A DNA stretch of 64,000 nucleotides, from positions 4,639,775-4,703,774 of the forward strand of contig NC_052409.1 in NCBI RefSeq assembly GCF_009389715.1, read 5' to 3'. Of this stretch, positions 46,900 to 59,794 are shown in pieces. Under the pieces are notes generated by a model. That model did not search any database and had not been told where the DNA came from. It worked only from the letters and a program-made list of their open reading frames with translations. The position numbers and the translations under genes are program-made. The DNA is from Phoenix dactylifera (Eukaryota; Streptophyta; Magnoliopsida; Arecales; Arecaceae). Within the stretch, counting starts at the first letter, position 1. Every line of letters starts with the position of its first letter.

Positions 46900-49800
46900 C
46901 TAACGACCGATGGCGGCTCGTTTTTTCAATCTGCTACGGGTCATGCGAATTGCCTCCGTCGCAGTTTCCTGTGGTGGTGGATTCGAGTCTTTCTTGGCTG
47001 TAGAGGTGGCTGCGTCGACCAGCATCGGTTCTTCTTTACTTGGAGACGGACGGCTGGCAGTCCCTGAAACAGCTGGGCTGGGAGCAGATGAGGCTTGTGG
47101 CTTGGCTCGAGAGGCGACCGGGGAAAGGCCACCGGCCTTTGTGGGTTGTTCTTGCTGCTGGTTCTTATTGGGGCTAGGAGGTGCTCGAGCTGGCTGTTGA
47201 GGTTGCTGAAAGGCTGCTGGTCGGCGAGCAGGAGCTCCCGAAGGTGATTGATGGATTTTCTGTGATTGCTGCTGCTGCTGCGATAAGATCAATGGAACAA
47301 GATATCCAAGTTTCAGGAACGTAACATAGATTCGCAAACGTTGATTGATATTAAAAAGGAAAAAAAAAATGAAATGATCATAACAATTTAAGATAAGAGG
47401 CATCAGAAGTTATGGCATGTAAGTGGCATCAACTTGAACCAAACATTGGGAATAATTGGAATAATCGAAGTGAAAGGAAATGATGCTTGAAATACGAAAA
47501 GGAATTGCAGTAAAATGGCATCTCGGGGATCATCAATATCTGGACACTTTATTTGACAAGAAAAAAGCCTACATGTCTTCACCCTCTTCAGATAATTCAC
47601 ATTGGAAATTTTTTAGAATTATATAAGTATAACATGTCCACAAACACGAAGCAAAATCCTGGTTTTGTGATTTTACACCATGCGTATCCAATACAGTTGA
47701 CAAATGGATTCAAACATGTTCTTCTTATCAATAATGGCGACACGATATGCGAGTAATATAGGCGTTAAAATTCAAAGGGGAAACACATTATGGCATGAGA
47801 GATATGTGATTCTACAGTGAGCAAGGTCAACGAGCTGATGATGCACTTATGCGAAGGCGGGATCCCACTCATACCTAAGATAATATGAGTTAATAAATGA
47901 GATTCGCAAGGTGGCCATTAAGCCCCCATAAGCTGATGATGCACTTATGCGAAGGCAGGATTCCACTCATAGCTAAGATAATATGACTTAATAAATTAGA
48001 TGATCACAAGGTAGCCATGAAGCCCCACCCCAGAGAAAACTTGTAAAAGTTATTTGGTCTTTTAACCAAAGGTCATGACACCCAAAAGAGAACAGACATT
48101 AGCATGCAGATCAGCAGAGAGGACCATGTAAGTGTGGCCCATGAAGAGTGGAAGCATGGTGTAGGACAGTCGACAACTTATGAATGCATTGATCTTTAAC
48201 ATAGGATGGGAGAGGATGGCTTTGTATCAATGCTTTATCCACAAAATGTATGTGAAAATAGTGCATGATATGTTACTGCAACAATGGGTTCAAACAGAGG
48301 TGAATTGGATGCTGAAAAACTGCAGCATGAAATTCAAAGTGTCTTGAGTTCAAGAAGATTAACGCTGCATGTGTATGTATGTGATACAAATATATGTCTC
48401 TCTATATATGTATATGTATGTAAATATGAATGTATATATATGTGTGTGTGTATGATGAGGGTCTTGCATTGATGATTCAAGCCGTTGGATATGATCTATA
48501 CATCTAAACTGCTTATCCACCAAAAATCATGTATTTGGAGACCATCAGACTATGCATCACAAGTGGTCAAAAAAACATGTATTATTTCATGTTAGTTGAA
48601 TTATTCAATTTTTGACCACTTGATTTGTCGGCTAAGGATCTTGAAATCATATAATTTTTGGTGTGTAAGCACCTTAGAGATATTAGATCATATCCAATGG
48701 ATTGGATATATGAATGTATGTATATTATATAAATAAAACTTTATTTGGCAGTCCAAGGTTTCTGGAAGGGGGCATATTCGATCTACAACATGATATTCAT
48801 CAAGAGCTCATTAATTGCTATTGTTGTGGATGAGGAAAAACCCGCAGCAACACATGCAATAATCTCCTTATTACTGTAGAATCAGAACCAGAAATGGTAG
48901 AGGAAAGGAATTGCAGATGAGAAATTAACAATACTCCCTAGGAAAACTAACCATTCTTTTCCAAAGATGGCCAGACCAGATAGAATTGGATATTACAGAT
49001 ACCACACAGAATTCAAACTCTTGAATGGTTTCAAGCATAACTGTCACTGTTGACACCTTGCAAGAGAATCTAACACCACACTATTGCTCGAAGGACTTCA
49101 TTTGGATATTATGGTGTCATCCTTGACAATATAGACCTTCATAACATTGTTAATGAATGTTTCTGGAAAAGCATATAAATTCATTGGACATGTAAACTAT
49201 AGGAGTATGGAGCACAATCCCTTATATGGCAGGACAGGGAAAAGAAGAAACTTTAGCCATCCGAGTTGGAACAGGTAAACATGCATTGGATTTGGAAGAG
49301 TTATTTTCAAACCCCACCCATTATCAAAAATGTGAAGATTTTATATGCAAGTGCACAAAAAAGAAAAAATGTATTGATTATCGAGGGAGTAGAGATAGTA
49401 AACAAGCTTCAAAAAAAGAAAAAGGAAAAAAAAAAGTAGCAATCAAGATTCTCCATGTATGAGTGCAATTGAAAAGGAAAAAAAAATGTTCAAGAGAGTA
49501 CAGATCATATACAAGTTTCAAAAAAGAAAAAGGAAAAAGAACAGTAGTAGTCAAGATTCTCCATACATGCATCTAACACAACACATTAATTCATCCAAAC
49601 TAATTTAAATTGACATAACAAGTAATTTCACTCATACTGTTCGGCATCAAATTCCAAGTAGCATTCCATTTGCTCATGGGTAACGGGTAACAGTCATGCC
49701 TTTCCCATGACTTAAGTGGAAATCGTAATAACGTATCTTGAAAATTGTTCCTTAACACCAGGTCAAAGAGTTGTTCGTAACGACAATCGTTGTCAGGATC

Positions 49801-52037
49801 TTAAGATCCATGATCCATATCGAAACTAAAATTAGTCAAGATAATAACAGGGTCAGTTAAATAAATAACTAGCATGTAGAGGATTCAAATTCATGACCTC
49901 CAATAAACCTGAGCTATGATACTATGTCAACAAGCAAATTGACCCAAAAGCTTATACATACTAGCCTATAACTTTATGGTTGTTGAAAAATGAACTTATT
50001 ATGTCCATATATGACAATTCCTTGCTCATTATTCACTTAAATTACTTACTCCTTTTCTTATTTAGGAGAAAGTTTTAGTTGTTGAGAAGTGAACTTATTA
50101 TGTCCTTATTCATTTAAATTACAAGTTAAGCATGCCTCTTAGTATCCAAATTGTTTTGCAACTTTTCTCTAATACTTAAAAAGAATCTTGTGATTTATAA
50201 TCTGATTCATGACTCAATTTAATTCAGTTCCCTCTAAAATTGCGATATAATCCTAATATTGGCAAAGCCAATAATGATTATTGGGATGTATTTTTAAATT
50301 AGGTAATCTTAAAACAATTAGCCATAACTATTTGAGATCAGCACCCTCTCATTCACCAGTAATTCATAAGGGTAACCTTAGTTGCTAGTGCTTTTTTTTT
50401 TATTTCTATCTCACACCTTCAATTTTGCCCCATGCCACTACAAACTTGTCCAATAACTAGTAATAGCTGATCAATTTAATATTTCATTTGACAAGTCAGT
50501 TCAACTTCGTTTTTGGAAATCATTAAATTTGGTATCACCTCATGATATCTTGAATATGCTTGTGAAACCAATTTCAATGTAATAGCTTATGGCCATGATT
50601 GACTCTAATCATCTCTCAGAACTGCATAACATTCAGCAGTAACTTTCTTTGATGCCATGTTTTCTCATTCCTCACTTACCCCTAAAGGAATTTTAGAGTT
50701 GCATCATTGCTGCCAAACTGATGCCTTGGTAATGCTTATGTCTCTCTTCTCTAGGAATGATGGAAAACCACGCAAAATAGTGAAAGCAGGTCTAGGGTTA
50801 TCTCTTGTATCAGTGCAAGATTTAGCGGTTTGCTACCACAACTTCCATATACTAAAAAAATCGTAAACAAACTCATATAGTGATATGTATAACATAGCCC
50901 ACCAGCTTTTAGTGTACAGTTTTCTATGTGGAACCCATAGAGTGAGGGGGGTTGCATGGTACACCTCATATATGACCTTGATCATTTTTTGATGGATTTG
51001 TGGTGAGGGCGTAGTGACTATCAACTTTACATGATGAAACTCCTGATCTGTTTCTCCTTGTGGTGAGGGCGTAGGACAAAACTGGCAGTATACGTAAATA
51101 ATAACAGAACTCATGATCTATTTCTCCTTGTCAGTGGATACCTGAACAGGTCGAGTTCTTGGTGCCTGTGATTGTGAGGCAACAAAGTGCAAAATTTCAA
51201 AAAACCTTGTTTGGCCACAGCTCCAAGCCTTCTGCCAATAAATCACCAAAATGTTACCAGCTCTTGTTCTCAATTCAAGCAAATTACGATCAATCTCGGT
51301 CTCATGCTTCGCCACATATGGCCGAACGAACGTATCATACACATATGTAGTGCCCTGTCCAACTCAAACTAATCAGAATAGATAATAGGATAAAGAATAG
51401 CATCTGATAAACCCCATGGGGTGTCAATGCCATACCTTTGTTTTAGGATACCAGAGATACACAAAGAATGCCAACTTTGCTTCGCTGTACAATGGCAACC
51501 TTCACCAAAGCAAGATAAGACACCCATCAAAAATCACGAAAACAGGGAATCCGGTGTATGCAGGTAAAATAAACTCATATTACAAGATTTTCTTCATAAA
51601 TAATAATAAAACAATTCTTGTCTACCATGAAATGAAAGTATCTCCAACTCTCTCGAAGACTGTCATTGCCGCAACCAAAATCCTACAAGAAATCAAAATA
51701 AAATATATTCTTTTAGCCAAATACATGTCAATCGAGCCTCAATTCCAACAAGCATGAAGAGGAACTTACCAGTACTGGCACCAAAATTGCAGCCGCTCGA
51801 TCTCCGGCTTGTTCAATTCCACAGTTTTATAGCATTCATATGCTGGATAGGCATAGCCAAGAATCATCCTGTCAATGCCAATGCAGCAAATTTTTGTTTA
51901 GAATTCACATTTTTTTATTTTTCATAATGCCCTCATAGCCAAAGAGAACATTGATCGAAGACCCATTTCGATAAAATTCATGCAAAAAACGTAGCAATGT
52001 CTTACACAAAAGCTCTGGTGAGAAACGATCCCATCAT
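46900..52037 (-). CDS. HVA22I: HVA22-like protein i (TB2/DP1/HVA22 family)
   Basis: Six exons on the minus strand, 52037-52006, 51868-51770, 51682-51626, 51499-51436, 51354-51142 and 47277-46900, give 280 residues. MMGSFLTRAFVMILGYAYP, KTVELNKPEIERLQFWCQYW, FERVGDTFISWLPLYSEAK and VYLWYPKTKGTTYVY form the membrane-embedded HVA22 domain (about 11-115). DRNLLELRTRAGNILVIYW follows. The last exon is a disordered Gln/Pro/Ser-rich tail ending with EEPMLVD and EAIRMTRSRLKKR, as I recall from Arabidopsis HVA22i. Members relate to yeast Yop1 and human REEP proteins, which bend tubular ER and affect vesicle traffic and stress responses. Intron 5 is 3.9 kb. The final acceptor is followed by CAGCAGCAG, so alternative acceptors could vary the number of Gln residues by one or more. 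Confidence 0.94.
47832..48030. repeat. Tandem duplication of ~100 bp in HVA22I intron 5
   Basis: AGCTGATGATGCACTTATGC begins both copies (about 47833 and 47931). They continue in parallel through CTAAGATAATATGA and CACAAGGTAGCCATGAAGCC-like sequence with scattered changes. Confidence 0.85.
48481..48701. mobile_element. Foldback MITE in HVA22I intron 5
   Basis: The left end GCCGTTGGATATGATCTA is mirrored by the right end TTAGATCATATCCAATGG. Complementarity continues inward: CACCAAAAATCATGTATTT against AAATCATATAATTTTTGGTG, and CAAGTGGTCAAAAA against TTTTGACCACTTG at the centre. The whole ~220 bp can form one long imperfect hairpin, typical of miniature inverted-repeat elements. The superfamily and target duplication are not clear. 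Confidence 0.75.
49370..49570. repeat. Tandem duplication of ~105 bp, purine-rich, in HVA22I intron 5
   Basis: Two adjacent copies share AAACAAGCTTCAAAAAAAGA / ATACAAGTTTCAAAAAAGA, and TCAAGATTCTCCAT, separated by about 105 bases. Confidence 0.75.
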
Positions 52038-52750
52038 CTTGGCTTGCGTATAATGCACTAAAGAAGGAGTACCTCAGGATCTCTCTTTATCAAATGACCT
52101 AATCGAATGAAGAGGAAAAAAGTTTAAAAATCAAATTACTCATAATTGCCTCTTAAAACATTTCTAACAACAATGAAGCCGAATGCGGCAGCAGCCTATG
52201 ATCCACAAATCAAGATTCTGAACACATTTGACACCAATGTCGCCAAAAAGGCGGAAAAAATTCAAAAATCTAGGGCATAAAAGATTTGACAAAAAAAACA
52301 AATTAAGGGAGTTAAATCATCGCAGAATCCTACCACATAGAACTAGGGCAGGAAAATCCAACTCCAAGGATCTACGTAAAAATTTCCCTCTCGAGGAAAA
52401 GGGAAAAAAAATAAACAAGGAAACATTCAACATAAGACGTCTAGTAAATCCCAAAATCTACCCGCATTCTTAAATAAAACACAAAAAGAAACGATCAAAA
52501 ATATGAAAAACCAAGCGAATCAAGAAATGAAGCAGAATAAGAAATCCGAGACGGATTAGATCATAAAAGCGTCTCTTAAACATAGAAAAAGATATCACAA
52601 AAAAAAACTTAGAGAAAGGAAAGAAATCGAGAAAATGCTGCTATATTCCTCCGACCTTTCGCTAATGATAAGAGAGTTTCCTGCAACGAGCGAGCGAGAT
52701 ATAAAGATCGTGACCGAAACCTCCGATATTAACGAACAGGATACGGTGGG

Positions 52751-52760
52751 ATATATATAG
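52751..52760 (-). promoter_or_regulatory. Candidate TATA box of HVA22I
   Basis: On the minus strand CTATATATAT lies about 715 bp upstream of the ATG, between a GC-richer stretch and a leader-like region. Its distance from the ATG implies a long 5' UTR or a 5' UTR intron, which I could not place with certainty. Confidence 0.4.
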
Positions 52761-52885
52761 AGCGAGGGCTTGGAGTCGGTTGGCGAGGAACCTCGAACCG
52801 CCGCATCCCCTCCGAAATAGACCGGAGAGACTCCAGACGAACGGAAGGGGAGACGCCCACAACCACCAAAGCTCTCCTTTTCTTT

Positions 52886-52890
<5 letters not shown>

Positions 52891-52941
<51 letters not shown>
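52891..52941. repeat. (CT)n microsatellite upstream of HVA22I
   Basis: About 51 bases of CT alternation, which is (GA)n in the direction of HVA22I and lies about 130 bp before the candidate TATA box. GA repeats are common near plant promoters. Confidence 0.95.
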
Positions 52942-52942
<1 letters not shown>

Positions 52943-54281
52943 GTATTTTTTTTTTCTTTTTTTTTAATACGGCCATTTATATAGCTTTAGGTTGAGTGCA
53001 TCCCGCTAAATCACAAGAAAGTAAAAAAAATAAAAAAAAAATATTTTCTGTAGATGTCCATAAAAAATCTTTGAAGTGCTGAACGATAAAGAAGGCGACC
53101 CAATCTACTGTTCTGTTCGCCTTACAAAACATATATATTATCTACAAGTAATCCATCTTCGAAGCCAGCCTACTGAGTCTTCGTGATGAGAGCGTCTACC
53201 CTTCTCTCTCAACCGGATTTGGGAGCCGCATCCAAAAACACCAATTAATTCGTGGTCTGGATTCCAGAAATCCTGCACCGTTGGATCTGCTCCATATCCT
53301 ACGTGGAGTCCCTCTTGGCCTCATTGGAATGTATGGATCGGACGGACGCCTGTCAACCTTTTTGTCCTCCGGTGAACGTGCATGCATGGACGAAAAGGCA
53401 TGAGGTAATAACAAGACAAGGAAACAACGGGGCTCTCTGAGATTAGATCAGATTCCGTCCATTTGATGAACAAGTCTGCCCATCAATGATGATCCAGGAG
53501 TGTGGAAATAAGGCTACGATTAATTCCCTCTCCTACTTCCACGGTCCCAAAAAGATAGTAGTTAGATAAGGACATATGCCTCTCTCTAATTCTCTTTATA
53601 TTATCTAATTCTATAAAGGATACAGCCAATGGGACATGAAAAGAGAGAAGGACCCTTTGTTTGTGGAAGGCATGTGGAGGGGGACCCATGTGTTGCTTCT
53701 GGATTACATGATAGAGCTTTAAGGTGGTACCGAACCAGAAACAGAGCCACCAACCAAGGAGTAAGGATCTAGGACCAGTCCCATTGAGTGATATGTCTCG
53801 ATAATGGGCAACCATGTATTGAGCTGGTCAGAGATGGGATACCACGCCCTCTGAGTTGATGAGCTGATGGGTTGAAACCTTTCATGATCTAGATATAAGT
53901 ATATAACACTTCCATGAGATCAAGATGTCACCAGAATTGTCATGGAGGATGTATGGGATTCAAATCCATCTTTGGAGGACTTTGGATAATGTTTGCCTTA
54001 CTGTCCTGAATGCACCTTCTTTGGGTGGACGCAATCATAATGTCAGTTGGAACGGAGTCATGCTTCCATGATTTGCTTTGCAAGGTGCTTTGCTTGGAGA
54101 GAGAGATACAGGAAGTATGATACACCATCAACAATGGCTTGCTTTTCCATCTCTTGCAGGAAATTCGTGAAGGGATCGCAAGTTAATGAACGGTTGGATT
54201 TAGAAAGTTGCACAATGCTGGAAAATTGTAAGATGAGAAGTTCAAATGCATGGAACGTGAACATACTAAAATATATGAAAA

Positions 54282-54330
<49 letters not shown>

Positions 54331-54754
54331 GGGAAGCGGAGACAAAGTTCATTAAATGCTTTAATTAGCCTGCCATTTAGCTAGATGATGAATCATGACA
54401 CAGGTTGGATGCATGACAGGAAGGACACATGATGTCATTTGAGCTTCAACCAATGGATAGCCAACTAAGAATAGAAATTTCATTTGTACTTGCTTTAGAT
54501 GTTCCCAAGGCAAAGGCATAAACACATAAACGTTCATGATAATCACTCTTGACTACATGTACACCTAATATTGCTTCTGCAGCCAGTATACCGACCCATG
54601 GATGCAGCAGGTCCTTACAATATGAACCAACTGCTCAAGAATACATCATAACCCGAAGAGACGATACATTTCACTGGATGATATTACAACATGATTGCAC
54701 ATATACTCCAGAGCCAGGAAGGACACCAGATCAGGTGAAAGATTGAGCAGTGGA
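52942..54754. other. Intergenic between HVA22I and the endoglucanase
   Basis: No coding sequence recognised. It holds an (AT)n run at 54285-54327. The right end, to 54754, should contain the endoglucanase 3' UTR. A 20-bp motif (GATCAGGTGAAAGATTGAGC) is duplicated at about 54729 and 54753, across the end of the endoglucanase reading frame. Confidence 0.6.
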
Positions 54755-57700
54755 TCAGGTGAAAGATTGAGCAACGGATGAGGTGGTGACCAGGCCAGAT
54801 AACAGACCAACTAGAGAAGCACTGCTGTAGGTGCTGGGCTCAGACTGCATGGAATTATTTCGGAGGTCAATGAAGGAGTCGTTCTGAAATGGTCCACCCA
54901 CAAGTGCTCCTGTGGCAACATTTGGATTTGGATTAGGTGACTTAAGCCACTGCCACCCCTTGCAGCCAGTGTTGGCATTCGCTGGAATTGATGCTCCCCT
55001 ATGATGCACCTGTTGTGGATAGTTGCTCCCATATCCGACAAGGTAGCTCATCTTCATTGGGTTGTCACCCAGTATGTAATCAGCCTGATAGTAAAAGCCG
55101 ACAGTATCGAAGAAGATTAGAGTTATTTTGGTACACAAAGGCCTTGGGAGTTTTATAGTTTCAGACAAAGACACAGCAGGGTTGGATGTAAGTCCTAACC
55201 ATACTGCATCTGAGGTTTTGCTCCCTACTTCCTAGGACAAATATGAGTAACCCAGATATATCCTAGGGTAAAAGAAGCCTCTCCCAGAGTTGCTGATCTT
55301 AATCAGCAAGCGTATTGCTGGCCATACTAAAGAAAAGAAAAGCTGCAAGTGAAAATAACCTGGGCCATGGCAAATTTGCGGAGATCCAAGGGTGAAAACG
55401 TCTCCCCATTGCAATGCATTTCTGAGGTCCTGGAGGTCAGCATGTAATCACTATATACTACGGCAAGGAATGATGCAGCGACAGGATGCTGAAGAGAGTT
55501 CCACTGGTCTATCCATATCAATCCACCTGTAATGATCAGAAATTTTAAGTAATGTAGATAATGTAATTACATTGATAAACAAATAGCACAGATACATGAA
55601 TTAGAATTATTACAGAATATCCTAGCAATACTGGATATTCTATGGACGGGAAAGACTGAACAGAACAGGTAAGAATTTATCATGATTATATTACGAGCTT
55701 GTGGTACATCTAATGACAGAAGTATTTGAACTCTTATCACTCAAGGACAAGGTGACACACTGATTGAAATAGAATTACTGAAGGTTCTTTTTTGGGGGAT
55801 GATTGATACTCAATGCAGGTTTATATTGAAGAGTCTAGTCAAACGAACACCTCGGAAGACCACGACAGCTATTGAAAATTACTTGTTTTGACAAAGAGCA
55901 TGGTCTTCTTTATAATGAATGGCAAAGGACATGCTATCATGGACATGGTTTCCTAGGTGTCGATATTTGACATGTTCTCAATGTTCAGATTCTCCAAATG
56001 TTTACCCCATAAGAAAACCATCAAGCATGTGCTTGCAACATCAAATTGGATGTTCTTATTTTTCTATTTACAATTTATGATACATGATTCAAAACCATCT
56101 GATGGAAAATACATTACAGAGGCTATTCCCTTGTCCAATTTTCAGTTAGATGATTCACTGTTAAAGAGTTCTACTTTACTATATGTAGCTATACAAAATG
56201 ATCCGAGACATTAAATGGAGAAAACACATGGATTTTCTAATTTAACTCTAGAAAATTTAGGCAGTTGATTGGTTCGTAACAATCGGGGATCATGCGCCAG
56301 GGAACAATGTAGTTCAATAAAGAAGATATGTGTGTGAGAGAGAGTACACATTAAGCCCTACCAAATGATCTGAGCCATCAAATGGATAAAGCGCAACATA
56401 TTGCTTATTTGCACTCTAAATATTGTTTAGATGATGATAAATGCCCGACAAACATGGTTAAGACATGCCCGCGGTCTTACTTGCAAAATTACAAGGGCAA
56501 AAAGGAATTGCATGTATCTTTAGTCTTGTATTTTTTTCTAAAAGTAAAACAAGTGAAAAAATTCCACATAAGAATGCTGCAAATATTGATTCCAAGAAAT
56601 AAAACCCATCAAGTAGCTTAAATATAATACTCTAGCACACAGGAACTTTAAATTCGGACCTTCAATTGATACTAGTTTCTGGATTTAGATAGAGTGTCAA
56701 GAAATACAGAAAAAGACAAACTTTTAGAAAAAAGTGTATGAAATATTCACATCTAACAACCATAGACCATAGTGTGTTACAGTGACAAAGTCCAGGTCTA
56801 TCTTAATCATCATAGCAGGATTGAATCAATAAAGTGTTGATGAAAGCAAAGCGAAGTACAATGTGTTGATATAAAAAGGTTACACAGAGAAGCTAAAAAA
56901 CCAGATAAGACAATAAATGATCCTGTTAGTCAATGATGTTCCATTAAAAATGACGTCTTTCAAACCTACCATCCGTTCTACTTTTAGTGGCTGTAGGGGA
57001 ATCTGGTAAAAGGCCACACATGACCGCTTCGGCTGTTTTCCTGTACATCTGGAGACCCTTTTGCTCTGCATTTGAGGATTCTTTTGAACCAAAGAAATGC
57101 ACTCTGGACAAAAGAACCTGCAGAAAGATTTGAATTAACTTTAGACAAGATCAGAATTGTTAAATCTTCATGGATGAACAACTCATACTAACGTAACAAT
57201 CAACTCATTATTATAAGGTTGTCAAGATTCCCATAAGTTGCATTAGTGTTCTATATGAGTTCAGAGGATAACACTTTCCATAACATTATGTAGGTGAAGT
57301 ACAAATGGCATGTCATAGTTCACTTTTCTTAATAGAAGGTAATTAGATAGGTTGCGTCTCTGATTAGCAATATGAAGAAGATCTAAACTCTCCTATATGG
57401 ATGCAACAAAAAAGACCAAAAGGACAACAAGATAACTTTAAATGATTAACATAAAGATATGAACCGATGGTGGCAGCGCCCTTCACTTGAGGCTACAGAT
57501 ATATTTACCTGTGTTCCTGCACGTTTGTCATCCCAGCTGAACCATGTTGGTCTTCCCCAGTCAGCAAAAGCATTTCCATTTTGAACAGTAACATAACTGA
57601 GGTATGTCTGATCTCCCGTGGCATGATAAAGCCAACTAGCTGCCCACAAGAGTTCATCCAGATAACCTGTAGAGTTGTAGAATTTCTGAACTTGTGGAAT

Positions 57701-59794
57701 GCTGACACTGTAAGAGCCTCTATAGGTATCAGCAAAAGTAAAAAGCTTCTGGGCATGCTGAAGAAGCAAATCTGAATAGGTGGCATTGACGGTTTTGAAC
57801 ACCATGGAAGCTGCAGCCATAGCTGCGGCTGTCTCGGCAGCCACCTCTGTTCCTGGAGTTTTTTTATTAATTTTTGTGACAGGCCTTTTCTCAGTCATTT
57901 CTTCTGGCCTGTCCCAACATTTGTGATCTACATCAGGATCACCCACCTACCAATAAGAAGAACTTGTTTCAGCTAACATGTTCATAAGAGTTACAAGCAA
58001 GAGGCAACAAGAGGCTATCAAAAACATTTTACTAGGAAAAAGAGACAAATATGAGCAGCAGATTAAGAGTTATTGACTGTAACTATCTGTATAATAAAGC
58101 AATAAAGCAAAGTGGTTGTTTAAAATTTTTACTGAAAAAGCTATCATTAGATGCATGCAACCAAAAAAATAGAAGGAAGAAGAAAAACTATTAGTTATAT
58201 CACAAGAAAGTTTTCTCGCAACAATGAAAGGCGGTTCCTTCCCAAATTGTTTGATTCAAAGCGTACCTAAACTGTATTAGGGCGGACAGGCGGTTCCAAC
58301 CCTTGGCTCGAGAAAGCCAGCGAGGGAGGGGGAGGAGGAGAGGGAGAAGGAAAGAGAGGAAGTGAGAGGGGGAGAGAGAGTGGGAGAGGAGGGAGGAGAA
58401 GCGAGGAAGGGCTTTGGAGCCCCATCTCCTCTAGCTGCAAAAACAGGAGCTTCCTCTCTTTTCTTCTCCGCCTCCCCCTCTCTTGCCAGCTCTGGCTGTG
58501 TCGATACGGGTCCAGAGCGGAACGACATGGCAGTGTACCGTATTGCCAAGCAACTAGTATGGATCCCAATACCAACACTACATACCTTGCTCGCAACACT
58601 ACTGATTGGTCATGACATGGTTAAATAGAAAATATTTTATAAGTCTAACTTCGTGGGAATGTCATTAAGAAGGAAATTTTTAGTTATATGGTTAATTATC
58701 TTCTTAACTGTTGAAATACTAAAACTTGTTTATTTACAACTGAATTATGAATCAATTCTATCGAGCCTAGGGGAAACATATCCCTGAATAAATATTAAAT
58801 TGATTAAGAAAGTCAGTCAATGAAGAACGCAGCATATGAATTGTCCTTTCCTACTTTCTTAGAGCTAAAGCATCACTATCTGGTCAGTCGGCATAAAAGG
58901 TTAAATAAATGCAAGGGCATCTCTTGAAACTCATCCACAACAGAAGCAGCTCAATGAAACAACTAATACCAGGGTTCGCAAACTAATATATGCTGAAAGA
59001 TCAAAAATATCTATAAAGTTTCCACTGTAGGTTTCTTTCATCATGAGAAGAGTGGTTCCGTTAAACCATATGGATTTTATAGCTAAAGCACTACAGAATC
59101 AGCAAATGCTAGAGAACTCAGGTTCAAGTTTACCTGCACAATAAGGACATCATCAGAAGGATGGGCATTTATCAAATAATCCGTGATCCACTGCAGAGCA
59201 TCTAGAGCTGGATTCAAGTGCTTCGCTGCTTTCATTTGATCTCCATACTCAAGAATCGACCACGACAACACCGTCGCTGTGAAAGCCATAGGGAAACCAA
59301 ACTTCATGTGATCGCCAGCATCATACATCCCTTTTGACAGGTCCACCCCCTCTTCTTTCCCATCATCCAAAGCGGAATCCCCTCTCCAAGTGATCTTGTT
59401 ATTAACCAGCTTACCCGCTGCAGACAATTACAAACACCATTCAATTTCTTCATATGTGACGAAAAGACGGAAATTTCTGGGGGAAATCACTGGTGTAGCT
59501 CAGAAAAACAAAAAATGAATCACAAACGAGATCTCGCATTAAATTTTAGGAAAGACGCAGGGGATCAGAGACAGAAGGAAAGGTACATTTTTGTACTTGA
59601 AAGAACTGCAGAGCTACGGAGAGAGCTTCGGCATATTTCTGAGTGATGGCCCCCGGCGGCCCGGGAACGGGAAGCACCTCCGCGTGGTGGGTCTTCTTCC
59701 TAATGGCGACCACCGCCGCGGTGACCACGAGAGCCGCGACGACAAGCACGATCAGCCACCCAGTGCACCCCTTGGTGTACTTCGACGCTCCCAT
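54755..59794 (-). CDS. Membrane-anchored GH9 endo-1,4-beta-glucanase (endoglucanase 10 / GH9B7-like)
   Basis: Six exons on the minus strand, 59794-59587, 59417-59134, 57946-57509, 57117-56970, 55526-55360 and 55084-54755, give 524 residues. A cytosolic MGASKYTKGC head precedes a transmembrane span at about 12-34, so this is a type II membrane or Golgi-lumen enzyme. PVPGPPGAI opens the GH9 domain. Catalytic and signature sites are present: YDAGDH (102-106), PGTEVAAETAAA, VHHRGAS (from 441), and the final block DLRNN...SEP with Asp488 and Glu497. The sequence is close to what I remember of Arabidopsis endoglucanase 10 (At1g75680). The family acts on non-crystalline cellulose and affects wall deposition and growth. 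There is no carbohydrate-binding module. An upstream ATG at 59827 would add 11 residues; the MGASKY start fits the family better. Confidence 0.95.
58262..58600. repeat. GA/CT-rich foldback repeat in endoglucanase intron 2
   Basis: A GA-rich half (58315-58410) is followed by a CT-rich half (58435-58490) and TGTCGATACGGGTCCAGAGC, resembling the GC-rich element at 39418-39852. It interrupts AT-rich intron sequence. Confidence 0.5.
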
